DNA of 5,200 nucleotides from Solirubrobacterales bacterium 70-9. Its GTDB lineage: Bacteria > Actinomycetota > Thermoleophilia > Solirubrobacterales > 70-9. The translations under genes were made by a program, and so were the position numbers. The stretch covers positions 4,217 through 9,416 of the forward strand of contig MKSH01000191.1 of the NCBI GenBank assembly GCA_001898095.1. The letters are read 5' to 3'. Each line of letters begins with the position of its first letter. Position 1 is the stretch's first letter. Below, piece after piece: positions 1 to 5,200 of the stretch. Below the pieces are notes generated by a model, which was not told where the DNA came from, did not search any database, and saw nothing but the letters and a program-made list of their open reading frames with translations.

Positions 1-199
1 CGTCGTTGATGTCCAGCTCGAGCACCTCGGGCGCCGGGTCGAGCCGCGCCGCCGAGCGCTCGGTCATCCGCTTTACCCGGCCGAAGCTGGTCAACAGCAC
101 CTCCGCCCCCTGCGCCTGGGCCCGCTCGGCGATCGAGAAGGCGATGCTGTGGCGGTTCACCACGCCGGTGATCAGGATCTTCTTCCCCTCGAGAATCAC
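1..199 (-). CDS. fabI: Enoyl-[acyl-carrier-protein] reductase (NADH), FabI/InhA type, N-terminal part; 3' end outside window
   Basis: Only the first 66 codons are in the window; the rest runs off the left edge. FabI reduces the trans-2-enoyl-ACP double bond with NADH, the last step of each FAS-II elongation cycle, in the cytosol. The fragment starts MILEGKKILITGVVNRHSIA, which matches the opening strand and the nucleotide-binding loop of the FabI/InhA short-chain reductases (G12, then S18-I19-A20). GAEVLLTSFGR at 31-41 and LELD at 60-63 follow, with Asp63 at the place of the InhA adenine-contacting Asp. The start is GTG at 199-197, sharing one base with the TAG stop of the upstream hydrolase, and a GGAGGG ribosome site lies 6 bases before it. 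The catalytic Tyr/Lys region is not visible, so activity cannot be judged. The TSFGR stretch looks closer to InhA than to E. coli FabI. Family assignment is firm. Confidence 0.93.
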   Translation of the reverse strand, partial: MILEGKKILITGVVNRHSIAFSIAERAQAQGAEVLLTSFGRVKRMTERSAARLDPAPEVLELDIND

Positions 200-813
200 T
201 ACTCGCCCTCCATCTCTAGCTCGATGCCGAAGTACTCGCGCAGGACTTCTGCGCCTTCCCGCGCCACAGTCTGATGGCCCGCGGTGGACGGGTGCAGCCC
301 GTCGGGCGAGAACGTCGCCGGATCCCGCAACGCCTCGTGTCCGGCGACCGGCAGGCAGAGGACGCCGTAGCGCTTCGCCGCCTGCCGGGTGATCGCGTTC
401 AGCTCCGTGGTCGCCTCGATCAGCCGCTTTTCCGTGCGTGGCCGCAGCCCCATGAAATGCCATCCCTCAGGAGCCGTCGCGGTGGCCAACATCGCCTCGG
501 GAGCGCCCTCGCGGAGACGGCGCAGGATCGTGTCGATCCGCTCCTCGTAACCCGCCACGTCGGGCCGCGTCGCCAGCAGCACGTCGTTGGTGCCGCAGAT
601 CACGCTGACGAAATCCGGCTCCAGCGCCAGCGCCGGCTCGACCTGGTCGGCCAGCACTTCGGCGCTGGTCGCCCCGTCGACGGCGAAGTTCTCGTAGCGG
701 AGATCCGGGTTCACCCGCCGCATCCCGGCGGCGAGCAGGTCGGCCCAGCGCTCGGCGTCGATCGAGTCGCGGCCTGCGGTGAAGCTGTCGCCGAGCGCCG
801 CGTAGGCGCGCAC
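199..813 (-). CDS. SGNH/GDSL-family hydrolase, cytoplasmic, embedded in the FAS-II operon
   Basis: A serine esterase, lipase or thioesterase of the SGNH superfamily (Lipase_GDSL_2-like), 204 residues from the chosen GTG start. All four signature blocks are present. Block I is GDSFTAG with nucleophile Ser10; block II has Gly47 in VDGATS; block III is GTND with Gly74 and Asn76; block V is DGLHPSTAGH with Asp171 and His174. The fold therefore looks intact and catalytic. No signal peptide or membrane segment is seen, because block I begins only a few residues after the start, so the enzyme should stay in the cytosol. A longer reading frame exists (ATG at 903), but it would overlap the carboxyltransferase gene by 79 bases and add an Arg/Pro-rich tail. 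GTG at 813-811, 11 bases after that gene's stop, places block I where the family has it. The ribosome site is weak (GAGCGG). The substrate is unknown. Operon position suggests an acyl thioester or lipid ester, which is inference only. Confidence 0.9.
   Translation of the reverse strand: MRAYAALGDSFTAGRDSIDAERWADLLAAGMRRVNPDLRYENFAVDGATSAEVLADQVEPALALEPDFVSVICGTNDVLLATRPDVAGYEERIDTILRRLREGAPEAMLATATAPEGWHFMGLRPRTEKRLIEATTELNAITRQAAKRYGVLCLPVAGHEALRDPATFSPDGLHPSTAGHQTVAREGAEVLREYFGIELEMEGE
206..211 (-). promoter_or_regulatory. Ribosome binding site of fabI
   Basis: The minus strand reads GGAGGG, six bases before the GTG start of fabI. It lies inside the last codons of the SGNH hydrolase gene (encoding EMEGE). 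It supports the GTG at 199-197 as the true start and allows re-initiation by ribosomes finishing the hydrolase. Confidence 0.8.
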
Positions 814-824
814 GACGCGACCGC

Positions 825-2237
825 TCAACGGCCGCTCAGGGACCGCAGCGCCCAGGCGAGGCTGGCGCGGCTGGAGTCTGGCGAAATCACCTCGTCCACC
901 CATCCACTGGCGGCGGCCGCCTCGGCGGTGAGGTGCTCAGACGAATAGGCATCGGCGAGCTCGTCGCGGGAGAGGCTCGCGTCTTCGCGCATCCGCCGGC
1001 CGTGGACGATGCCGACCGCCTGGCGCGCGGCCATGATCCCGATCTGCGCGTCCGGCCAGGAGAAGACGACGTCGGCCCCGAGGTCTTTCGAGTTCATCGT
1101 GATCGCGGCGCCGCCGAAGGCCTTGCGCAGGACCAGCGTCACCTTCGGCACCGAGGCGCCGGCGAAGGCCTTCAGCAGCGAGGCGCCGTGGCGGATCACG
1201 CCGGCCTCCTCCTGCACCTTGCCGGGCATGAAGCCGGGGGTGTCGACGAAGACGACCAGCGGCAGGCCGAAGCGGTTGCAGTCCTCGACGAAGAGCGCCG
1301 CCTTCTCCGAAGCGGCGGCGTCGATCACGCCGCCGAGCTGGCGCGGCTGGTTCGCGATCAGGCCGACCGGGCGACCCTCGAGGCGGGCGAAGGCGGTGAC
1401 CATGTTGGGAGCCCATTTCGGCCAGATCTCCAACAAGCTGCCGCCGTCGAGGACGGCGTTGGCGACGTCGCGGACGTCGTAGACCTTGCGCTGCTCGGTC
1501 GGGACGACGGCGCCCGGATCCTCGCCGTCGGGGTCGACGACCAGGTGCGGATGCGCCGGCGCGCCGATTTTCTGCGGCAGCAGGCTGAGCAGGTGGCGGG
1601 TCTTCACGACCGCCGCGGTTGCGTCGTCGGCGACGATGTGGGCGACGCCGTTCTTGCCGTGGACCTTGGGCCCGCCGAGCGCCTCCATCGAGATCTCTTC
1701 GCCCATCGCCTCGGCGACGACCTTCGGGCCGGTGAGGAACATGCGCGAGTCCTTCGTCATCACGACGAAGTCGGTGAGGGCGGGCGAGTAGGCGCCGCCG
1801 CCGGCCGAGATGCCGGAGAGGATCGAGATCTGCGGCACCTTGCGCGAGAGCTCGACGCTGGCACGGAAGATGCGGCCGTAGCCCGCGAGGGCGGCGTGGC
1901 CCTCCTGCAGGCGCGCGCCGCCGGAGCGGACGAAGCCGACCACCGGCGCGCCCGCGTCGCCGGCCATCCGCATCGTGCGGACGATCGTGTCGGCGTGGAC
2001 TTCGCCGAGGCTGCCGCCGAGGAAGGCCGGGTCCTGGGCGTAACAGAAGACCGGTCGGCCGTCGACTTCACCGGCGCCCGCGGCGACGCCGTCGCCGGGC
2101 ATCGCCCGCTCGCCGAGGCGCATGCTGGAGACGCCGCTGCGCAGCGGGTGGAAGCTGCCCGGGTCGCAGAGCATCTGCAGCTGCCCGAGCGGGGTGTCGG
2201 CGGGAGCGGGAGGCGGAGCTTTGACGGCGGTTGCCAT
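825..2237 (-). CDS. accD: Acyl-CoA carboxylase, carboxyltransferase (beta) subunit, AccB/PccB/AccD6-like
   Basis: This enzyme moves the carboxyl group from carboxybiotin on a BCCP domain to an acyl-CoA, most likely acetyl-CoA to malonyl-CoA for the neighbouring FAS-II enzymes. It has 470 residues with both crotonase-like halves in one chain. The N-terminal half carries SGGARLQEG (105-113) and SGISAGGGAYSPALTD (141-156). The C-terminal half carries VDTPGFMPG (331-339) and RKAFGGAAITMNSK (371-384). There is no N-terminal Cys4 zinc ribbon, unlike E. coli AccD, and the chain is somewhat shorter than the usual 510-530 of PccB proteins. Residue 379 is Ile. In Streptomyces carboxylases the residue at this place (Asp in PccB, Ile in AccB) controls acyl-CoA choice, and Ile allows acetyl-CoA. 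The ATG start lies 29 bases after fabF, with no good ribosome site. The first 15 residues are Ala/Pro-rich and look dispensable. A biotin carboxylase partner is not in the window. A propionyl-CoA role cannot be fully excluded. Confidence 0.93.
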   Translation of the reverse strand: MATAVKAPPPAPADTPLGQLQMLCDPGSFHPLRSGVSSMRLGERAMPGDGVAAGAGEVDGRPVFCYAQDPAFLGGSLGEVHADTIVRTMRMAGDAGAPVVGFVRSGGARLQEGHAALAGYGRIFRASVELSRKVPQISILSGISAGGGAYSPALTDFVVMTKDSRMFLTGPKVVAEAMGEEISMEALGGPKVHGKNGVAHIVADDATAAVVKTRHLLSLLPQKIGAPAHPHLVVDPDGEDPGAVVPTEQRKVYDVRDVANAVLDGGSLLEIWPKWAPNMVTAFARLEGRPVGLIANQPRQLGGVIDAAASEKAALFVEDCNRFGLPLVVFVDTPGFMPGKVQEEAGVIRHGASLLKAFAGASVPKVTLVLRKAFGGAAITMNSKDLGADVVFSWPDAQIGIMAARQAVGIVHGRRMREDASLSRDELADAYSSEHLTAEAAAASGWVDEVISPDSSRASLAWALRSLSGR

Positions 2238-2266
2238 GGCTGGATTCAGTGGGGTCCTAGGGTCGG

Positions 2267-3469
2267 TCAGTCGGCGCTGAGGACGAGGACGGCGTTGTGG
2301 CCGCCGAAACCGAATGAGTTGGAGATCGCGACGACTGGGCCGTCTCCGTTGACAATGGGTTTAGCTGAACCTTCGACGTAGTCAAGGTCAAGCCCCTCTT
2401 CTGCCTCTTCATACCCGACGGTCGGGGGAGCTTCGCGACGCCTGAGGGCCTCGATAGTGGCGATCGCCTCGACCGCGCCGGCGGCGCCGAGGAGGTGCCC
2501 GATCGCCGACTTGGTCGAGCTCACCGGGATGTCGGCGGCGCGCTCGCCGAGAGCCGCCTTGATCGCTTTCGTCTCCGCCGCGTCGTTCAGCGGGGTCGAG
2601 GTGCCGTGGGCGTTCACGTAGTCGACGTCGGTGGCGTCGATGCCGGCGTCGGCGAGCGCGAACTGGATCGCCTTCGCCGCCGCCTCGCCCTCCGGCTGCG
2701 GCGCGGTCAGGTGGTAGGCGTCGGCGGTGACGCCGTAGCCGGTGACCTCGCCGAGGATCGGGACGCCGCGCCTTTCCGCCACCTCCTTCTCCTCCAGCAC
2801 CAGCACGCCGGCGCCCTCGCCCATCACGAAGCCGTCGCGACGGGCGTCGAACGGCCGCGAGATGCCGCTCGCCGAGGTCGCTTCCATCGCCGCGAAGGCG
2901 GAGGTGGCGACCCCGGTGATGCAGGCCTCGGCGCCGCCGGTGACCATCGCGTCGGCGTCGCCGACCTGGATGATCCGGGCGGCGTCGCCGATCCCGTTGT
3001 TCCCCGCCGCGCAGGCCGAAGAGACCGCGTAGCTGTGGCCGCGCAGGCCGTGGCGCATCGAGACCGCAGCCGCCGCCGCGTTGCCCATCATCAGCGGCAC
3101 CGCCAGCGGCGACACCGCTTTCGGCCCTTTGGTGATGAGTTTCTCCTGCTCACGCTCGAGCGAGACGAGGCCGCCGATCCCGGTCGCGATCACGCAGCCG
3201 ACCCGGTAAGAGTCGTAGGGCAGCTCGCCCCCCTCGCCGAACGCCTGCTTGACCGCTTCGTCCCCGGCGACGATCGCCATCTGGGTGAAGCGGTCGGCGC
3301 GCCGGGCCTCCTTCTTCGAGATGAAGTCGGCCGGATCGAAATCGAGGCAGCGGCCGAAGCCGTCCGCGATCCCGTTTTCGCCCGCCAGCCAGCGGTCGAT
3401 CAAGGTGTCGGACCCGATCCCCAGCGGGGTGACGGCACCGACTCCCGTGATGACGACGCGCCGCGTCAT
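2267..3469 (-). CDS. fabF: 3-oxoacyl-[acyl-carrier-protein] synthase II (KAS II)
   Basis: Elongating condensing enzyme: it takes the acyl chain from ACP onto a cysteine and condenses it with malonyl-ACP with loss of CO2. The 400 residues are near the usual length (about 410). The start MTRRVVITGVGAVTPLG is the classic KAS II opening. The catalytic triad is complete: Cys153 in SSACAAG, His288 in NAHGTST, and His325 in GH following Lys320 of STKSAIGH. The C-terminal gate loop SFGFGGHN is at 385-392. The ATG overlaps the acpP stop as ATGA, so translation is probably coupled to acpP; only a short AGG sits directly before the start. The place between acpP and accD parallels kasA/kasB in mycobacteria, and a KasA-like role in making longer chains is possible but not shown by the sequence. 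Codons 346-378 are clearly poorer in GC than the rest of the gene. Confidence 0.97.
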   Translation of the reverse strand: MTRRVVITGVGAVTPLGIGSDTLIDRWLAGENGIADGFGRCLDFDPADFISKKEARRADRFTQMAIVAGDEAVKQAFGEGGELPYDSYRVGCVIATGIGGLVSLEREQEKLITKGPKAVSPLAVPLMMGNAAAAAVSMRHGLRGHSYAVSSACAAGNNGIGDAARIIQVGDADAMVTGGAEACITGVATSAFAAMEATSASGISRPFDARRDGFVMGEGAGVLVLEEKEVAERRGVPILGEVTGYGVTADAYHLTAPQPEGEAAAKAIQFALADAGIDATDVDYVNAHGTSTPLNDAAETKAIKAALGERAADIPVSSTKSAIGHLLGAAGAVEAIATIEALRRREAPPTVGYEEAEEGLDLDYVEGSAKPIVNGDGPVVAISNSFGFGGHNAVLVLSAD

Positions 3470-3714
3470 CCTGCTTTCGCCACCACCAGGTCGATGACCT
3501 CGCCGACGGTCTTCACGTCCTTGACGTCGTCGCCTTTCAGCTCGACGCCGTACTCGTCCTCGACGATCTGGGCCAGCTCGACCAGGTCGAGCGAGTCGAC
3601 GTCGAGGCTCTCCAGGGTCGCCTCGCGCGAGAGGTCGTCGCGCTCGGTGCCGAGCTCGACGAGGCCGTCGTAGATCGTCTTCTCGACGTTCTCGGTGCTC
3701 ACTTGCGTTGCCAT
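3466..3714 (-). CDS. acpP: Acyl carrier protein
   Basis: Small acidic carrier of 82 residues that holds growing acyl chains on a 4'-phosphopantetheine arm and presents them to FabH, FabG, FabF and FabI in the cytosol. The attachment serine is Ser41 in LDVDSLDLVEL, the DSL motif at the start of helix II. Helix II continues as an acidic face (DLVELAQIVEDEYGVEL), the usual docking surface for partner enzymes. The length is typical for bacterial ACPs, and the holo-ACP synthase that loads the arm is not in the window. The start at 3714 is well supported by a strong AAAGGAG ribosome site nine bases before it, fitting the high amount of ACP that cells need. The stop overlaps the fabF start by four bases (ATGA). 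The gap to fabG upstream is 34 bases. Confidence 0.97.
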   Translation of the reverse strand: MATQVSTENVEKTIYDGLVELGTERDDLSREATLESLDVDSLDLVELAQIVEDEYGVELKGDDVKDVKTVGEVIDLVVAKAG

Positions 3715-3723
3715 GCGTTCTTT

Positions 3724-3730
3724 CTCCTTT
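3724..3730 (-). promoter_or_regulatory. Strong ribosome binding site of acpP
   Basis: The minus strand reads AAAGGAG, followed by a purine-rich AAAGAACGC and then the ATG. It lies in the 34-base gap between fabG and acpP, the largest gap in the window. No clear promoter or hairpin was seen in this gap, so the site more likely boosts ACP translation from the shared transcript. Confidence 0.85.
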
Positions 3731-3748
3731 GGGATCCTGTTGATGAAG

Positions 3749-4480
3749 TCAGGCGCTGAGGCCGCCGTCCACGGTCAGCGTCGTTCCGGTCACGTATGAA
3801 GCCTGCGCGGAGGCGAGGAAGCGGATGCAGGCCGCCACCTCCTCCGGGGTACCGACCCGGCGGGCCGGGATCGCCTTTGCCAGGTCGCCCTCGAGGACGT
3901 CCTCGGTGAAGGCGGTCTCGATCACGCCCGGGGCCACCGCGTTCACGGTTACGCCGCGGCGCGCCACCTCGGCGGCGACGGTCTTGGTGAAGCCGATCAC
4001 GCCCGCCTTCGAGGCCGAGTAGTTGGCCTGGCCGGGGTTGGCGCGGATGCCCGCCACCGAGCTGACGTTGATCACGCGGCCGAAGCGGGCGCGCATCATC
4101 TTCGGCAGCGCGGCGCGGGTGGCGCGGAAGGTCGAGGTGAGGTTGGTGTCGATCACGGTCGCCCAGTCCTCGTCGGTGAGCGAGGGCGAGAGGTTGTCGA
4201 CGCGAACGCCGGCGTTGTTGACGAGGACCAGGACCGGGCCGTCGTCGCCGGGCGCGACGATCCGGGCGACGTCCTCGGCGTCGGCGACGTCGCCCTGCCA
4301 GAGGGTCGCGGTGCCGCCCGCCGCCTCGATCCGGGCGACGACCTCTTTCGCCCCCGCCTCGTCGGAGCGGTAGTTGACGCGGACCGGCCAGCCGTCGGCC
4401 GCCAGCATCAGCGCGCTCGCCGCGCCGATCCCGCGCGAGGCCCCGGTGACCAGGGCGCAGCCTTCGGGACGCTCAGACAC
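3749..4480 (-). CDS. fabG: 3-oxoacyl-[acyl-carrier-protein] reductase
   Basis: Reduces 3-ketoacyl-ACP to 3-hydroxyacyl-ACP with NADPH, the first reduction of the FAS-II cycle. The 243 residues match the classical short-chain dehydrogenase length. The cofactor loop TGASRGIG is at 12-19, with Arg16 favouring NADPH as in known FabG. NNAG follows at 88-91. The catalytic tetrad is Asn113, Ser141, Tyr154 and Lys158 (in the NVSS and QANYSASKAG stretches). PG at 184-185 and the C-terminal SYVTGTTLTVDGG also fit FabG. The start is GTG at 4480-4478, overlapping the fabH stop by eight bases. A perfect GGAGGTGA site six bases upstream decides the start. SDR enzymes are many and some act on other substrates, but the position between fabH and acpP makes FabG the firm call. 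Confidence 0.96.
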   Translation of the reverse strand: MSERPEGCALVTGASRGIGAASALMLAADGWPVRVNYRSDEAGAKEVVARIEAAGGTATLWQGDVADAEDVARIVAPGDDGPVLVLVNNAGVRVDNLSPSLTDEDWATVIDTNLTSTFRATRAALPKMMRARFGRVINVSSVAGIRANPGQANYSASKAGVIGFTKTVAAEVARRGVTVNAVAPGVIETAFTEDVLEGDLAKAIPARRVGTPEEVAACIRFLASAQASYVTGTTLTVDGGLSA

Positions 4481-5200
4481 CGACGCTCACCTCCCCGCCC
4501 CACTCGATCACGGTGGCGCCCCAGCTGAGGCCGGCGCCGAAGGCACCGAGCAGGACGCGGGAGCCGTGGCGCAGGTCGCCCGCGCGCTTCGCCTGGGCGA
4601 GCGCCAGCGGGATCGTCGCCGCCGAGGTGTTGCCGAGCTTGGCGATCGAGTCGACCACGCGGCCGGGGACCAGGCTGAGCCGTTCGCCGACCGCGCGCAG
4701 AATCCGCGCGTTGGCCTGGTGGTAGACGAAGAGGTCGACGTCGTCCAGCCCCAGGCCCGCAAGTTGGACCGCCTCGGTGGTCGACTCGGCCATCAGGTCG
4801 ACCGCGTACTTGAAGGTCTCGTGGCCCTGCATGCGGATCACCAGGTCGTCACGGTCGATCTTGATCAGGTCGGCGCGGGAGCCGTCGGAGCGCAGGACGA
4901 TCGGGCCGACGCGGCTCTCCATCGTGCCGCGCATCAGCACCGCGCCCGCGCCGTCGGCGAAGACGGCGGCGGTGCCGCGATCCTCGGGGTCGGTCAGGGG
5001 CATCATCAGGTCGGCACCGATGACGAGGACGTTAACCGCGCGACCAGATTCGATCTGGCCGCAGGCGACGGAGACGGCGCTGAGGAAGCCGGTGCAGGCT
5101 GAATTGACGTCGTAACAGCCCGCCTCGGTGCAGCCGAGCAGATCGGCGACGCGGGGAGAGGCGGCGGGCATCAGCTCCTCGTTGGAGGTGGTGGCGAGGA
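4473..5200 (-). CDS. fabH: 3-oxoacyl-[acyl-carrier-protein] synthase III (KAS III), C-terminal part; 5' end outside window
   Basis: Starts fatty acid chains by condensing an acyl-CoA with malonyl-ACP; in actinobacteria the primer is often branched. The frame is open to the right edge, so roughly the first quarter to third of the usual 320-340 residues is missing. The visible part begins LATTSNEELMPAASP, typical of the family just before the active site. The catalytic Cys is in NSACTGFL (codon 5096-5094), His in VYHQANARI (codon 4721-4719) and Asn in KLGNTSAATIP (codon 4631-4629), giving the complete Cys-His-Asn triad. FADGAGAVL and the terminal FGAGLSWGATVIEW are also typical. The ATG at 5171 is internal and not the start. 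The stop overlaps fabG by eight bases. Primer preference (acetyl or branched) cannot be read from this fragment. Confidence 0.96.
   Translation of the reverse strand, partial: LATTSNEELMPAASPRVADLLGCTEAGCYDVNSACTGFLSAVSVACGQIESGRAVNVLVIGADLMMPLTDPEDRGTAAVFADGAGAVLMRGTMESRVGPIVLRSDGSRADLIKIDRDDLVIRMQGHETFKYAVDLMAESTTEAVQLAGLGLDDVDLFVYHQANARILRAVGERLSLVPGRVVDSIAKLGNTSAATIPLALAQAKRAGDLRHGSRVLLGAFGAGLSWGATVIEWGGEVSVGV
4487..4494 (-). promoter_or_regulatory. Ribosome binding site of fabG, full-length match to the anti-Shine-Dalgarno
   Basis: The minus strand reads GGAGGTGA inside the last codons of fabH, six bases before the GTG of fabG. It can pair along eight bases with the common 16S rRNA 3' end (UCACCUCC). 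This probably offsets the GTG start and the overlap with fabH. Confidence 0.85.

Larger units (their letters stand above)
1..5200 (-). other. FAS-II operon (fabH-fabG-acpP-fabF-accD-SGNH hydrolase-fabI), both ends outside window
   Basis: Seven consecutive genes lie on one strand, with junctions of 8-base overlap, 34-base gap, 4-base overlap, 29-base gap, 11-base gap and 1-base overlap. None of the gaps holds a visible terminator hairpin, so one transcript from a promoter upstream of fabH is the simplest reading. FabD and a dehydratase are the main missing FAS-II parts and may lie beyond either edge or elsewhere in the genome. Confidence 0.85.

Noticed and set aside
6..392. Plus-strand open frame at the left edge
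   Set aside because: The minus strand reads a clear FabI N-terminus and SGNH C-terminus over the same bases; the plus-strand product is Arg/Ser/Pro-rich without motifs.
814..903. Longer N-terminus for the SGNH hydrolase, starting at an ATG at 903
   Set aside because: It would overlap the carboxyltransferase gene by 79 bases and add 30 residues of Arg/Pro-rich sequence before block I. The GTG at 813 fits family structure and spacing.
933..2381. Long open frame (482 codons) on the plus strand opposite the carboxyltransferase gene
   Set aside because: Its translation is rich in Arg, Asp, Gly and Val with no recognisable domain. It mirrors the GC-rich codons of the real gene on the other strand, a common artefact in high-GC DNA.
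2495..3673. Long open frame (392 codons) on the plus strand opposite fabF and acpP
   Set aside because: Low-complexity Arg/Gly/Asp-rich translation, no motif and no ribosome site context; the minus-strand fabF and acpP are unambiguous.
3715..3748. Possible promoter or terminator in the fabG-acpP gap
   Set aside because: Only 34 bases long; no convincing -35/-10 pair or stem with a T-run was seen, just the acpP ribosome site.
4374..5102. Open frame (242 codons) on the plus strand opposite fabH
   Set aside because: Compositional shadow: the opposite strand carries the complete Cys-His-Asn triad of FabH, and this translation resembles no family.
5169..5171. ATG at 5171 as the start of fabH
   Set aside because: The frame stays open to the window edge and encodes LATTSNEEL, a conserved FabH stretch, so this Met is internal.

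Overview
The window is a single block of tightly packed genes, all on the minus strand, encoding a type II (dissociated) fatty acid synthesis pathway in a high-GC bacterium. Reading in the direction of transcription, from right to left, the order is fabH (5' end cut off by the window edge), fabG, acpP, fabF, an acyl-CoA carboxylase carboxyltransferase (accD/PccB type), an SGNH/GDSL-family hydrolase, and fabI (3' end cut off by the window edge). No RNA gene, mobile element, CRISPR array, long repeat or intergenic stretch longer than 34 bases was seen.

The organism is most likely a high-GC actinobacterium. The codons end mostly in G or C, and GTG starts are frequent. The carboxyltransferase is of the actinobacterial single-chain AccB/PccB type without a zinc ribbon, and the order acpP-fabF-accD resembles the acpM-kasA-kasB-accD6 block of mycobacteria. 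A deep-branching actinobacterial class such as Thermoleophilia would fit, but this is inference and no taxonomic marker is present.

How the genes work together: the carboxyltransferase supplies malonyl-CoA, together with a biotin carboxylase/BCCP subunit that is not in the window. FabH starts chains by condensing an acyl-CoA with malonyl-ACP. AcpP carries the chain, FabF elongates it, FabG reduces the 3-ketoacyl-ACP, and FabI reduces the enoyl-ACP. The malonyl transferase FabD and the dehydratase FabZ or HadBC are not visible here. Gene junctions are overlaps of 8, 4 and 1 bases or gaps of 34, 29 and 11 bases, which supports one transcript with translational coupling. The promoter must lie upstream of fabH or beyond the right edge, and no terminator is visible.

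Most of the window is ordinary FAS-II. The part most worth a second look is the apparently cytoplasmic SGNH hydrolase between the carboxyltransferase and the enoyl reductase, whose stop codon shares a base with the fabI start. An acyl-thioesterase or lipid-editing role is plausible but unproven. A smaller oddity is a low-GC, rare-codon patch near the 3' end of fabF.
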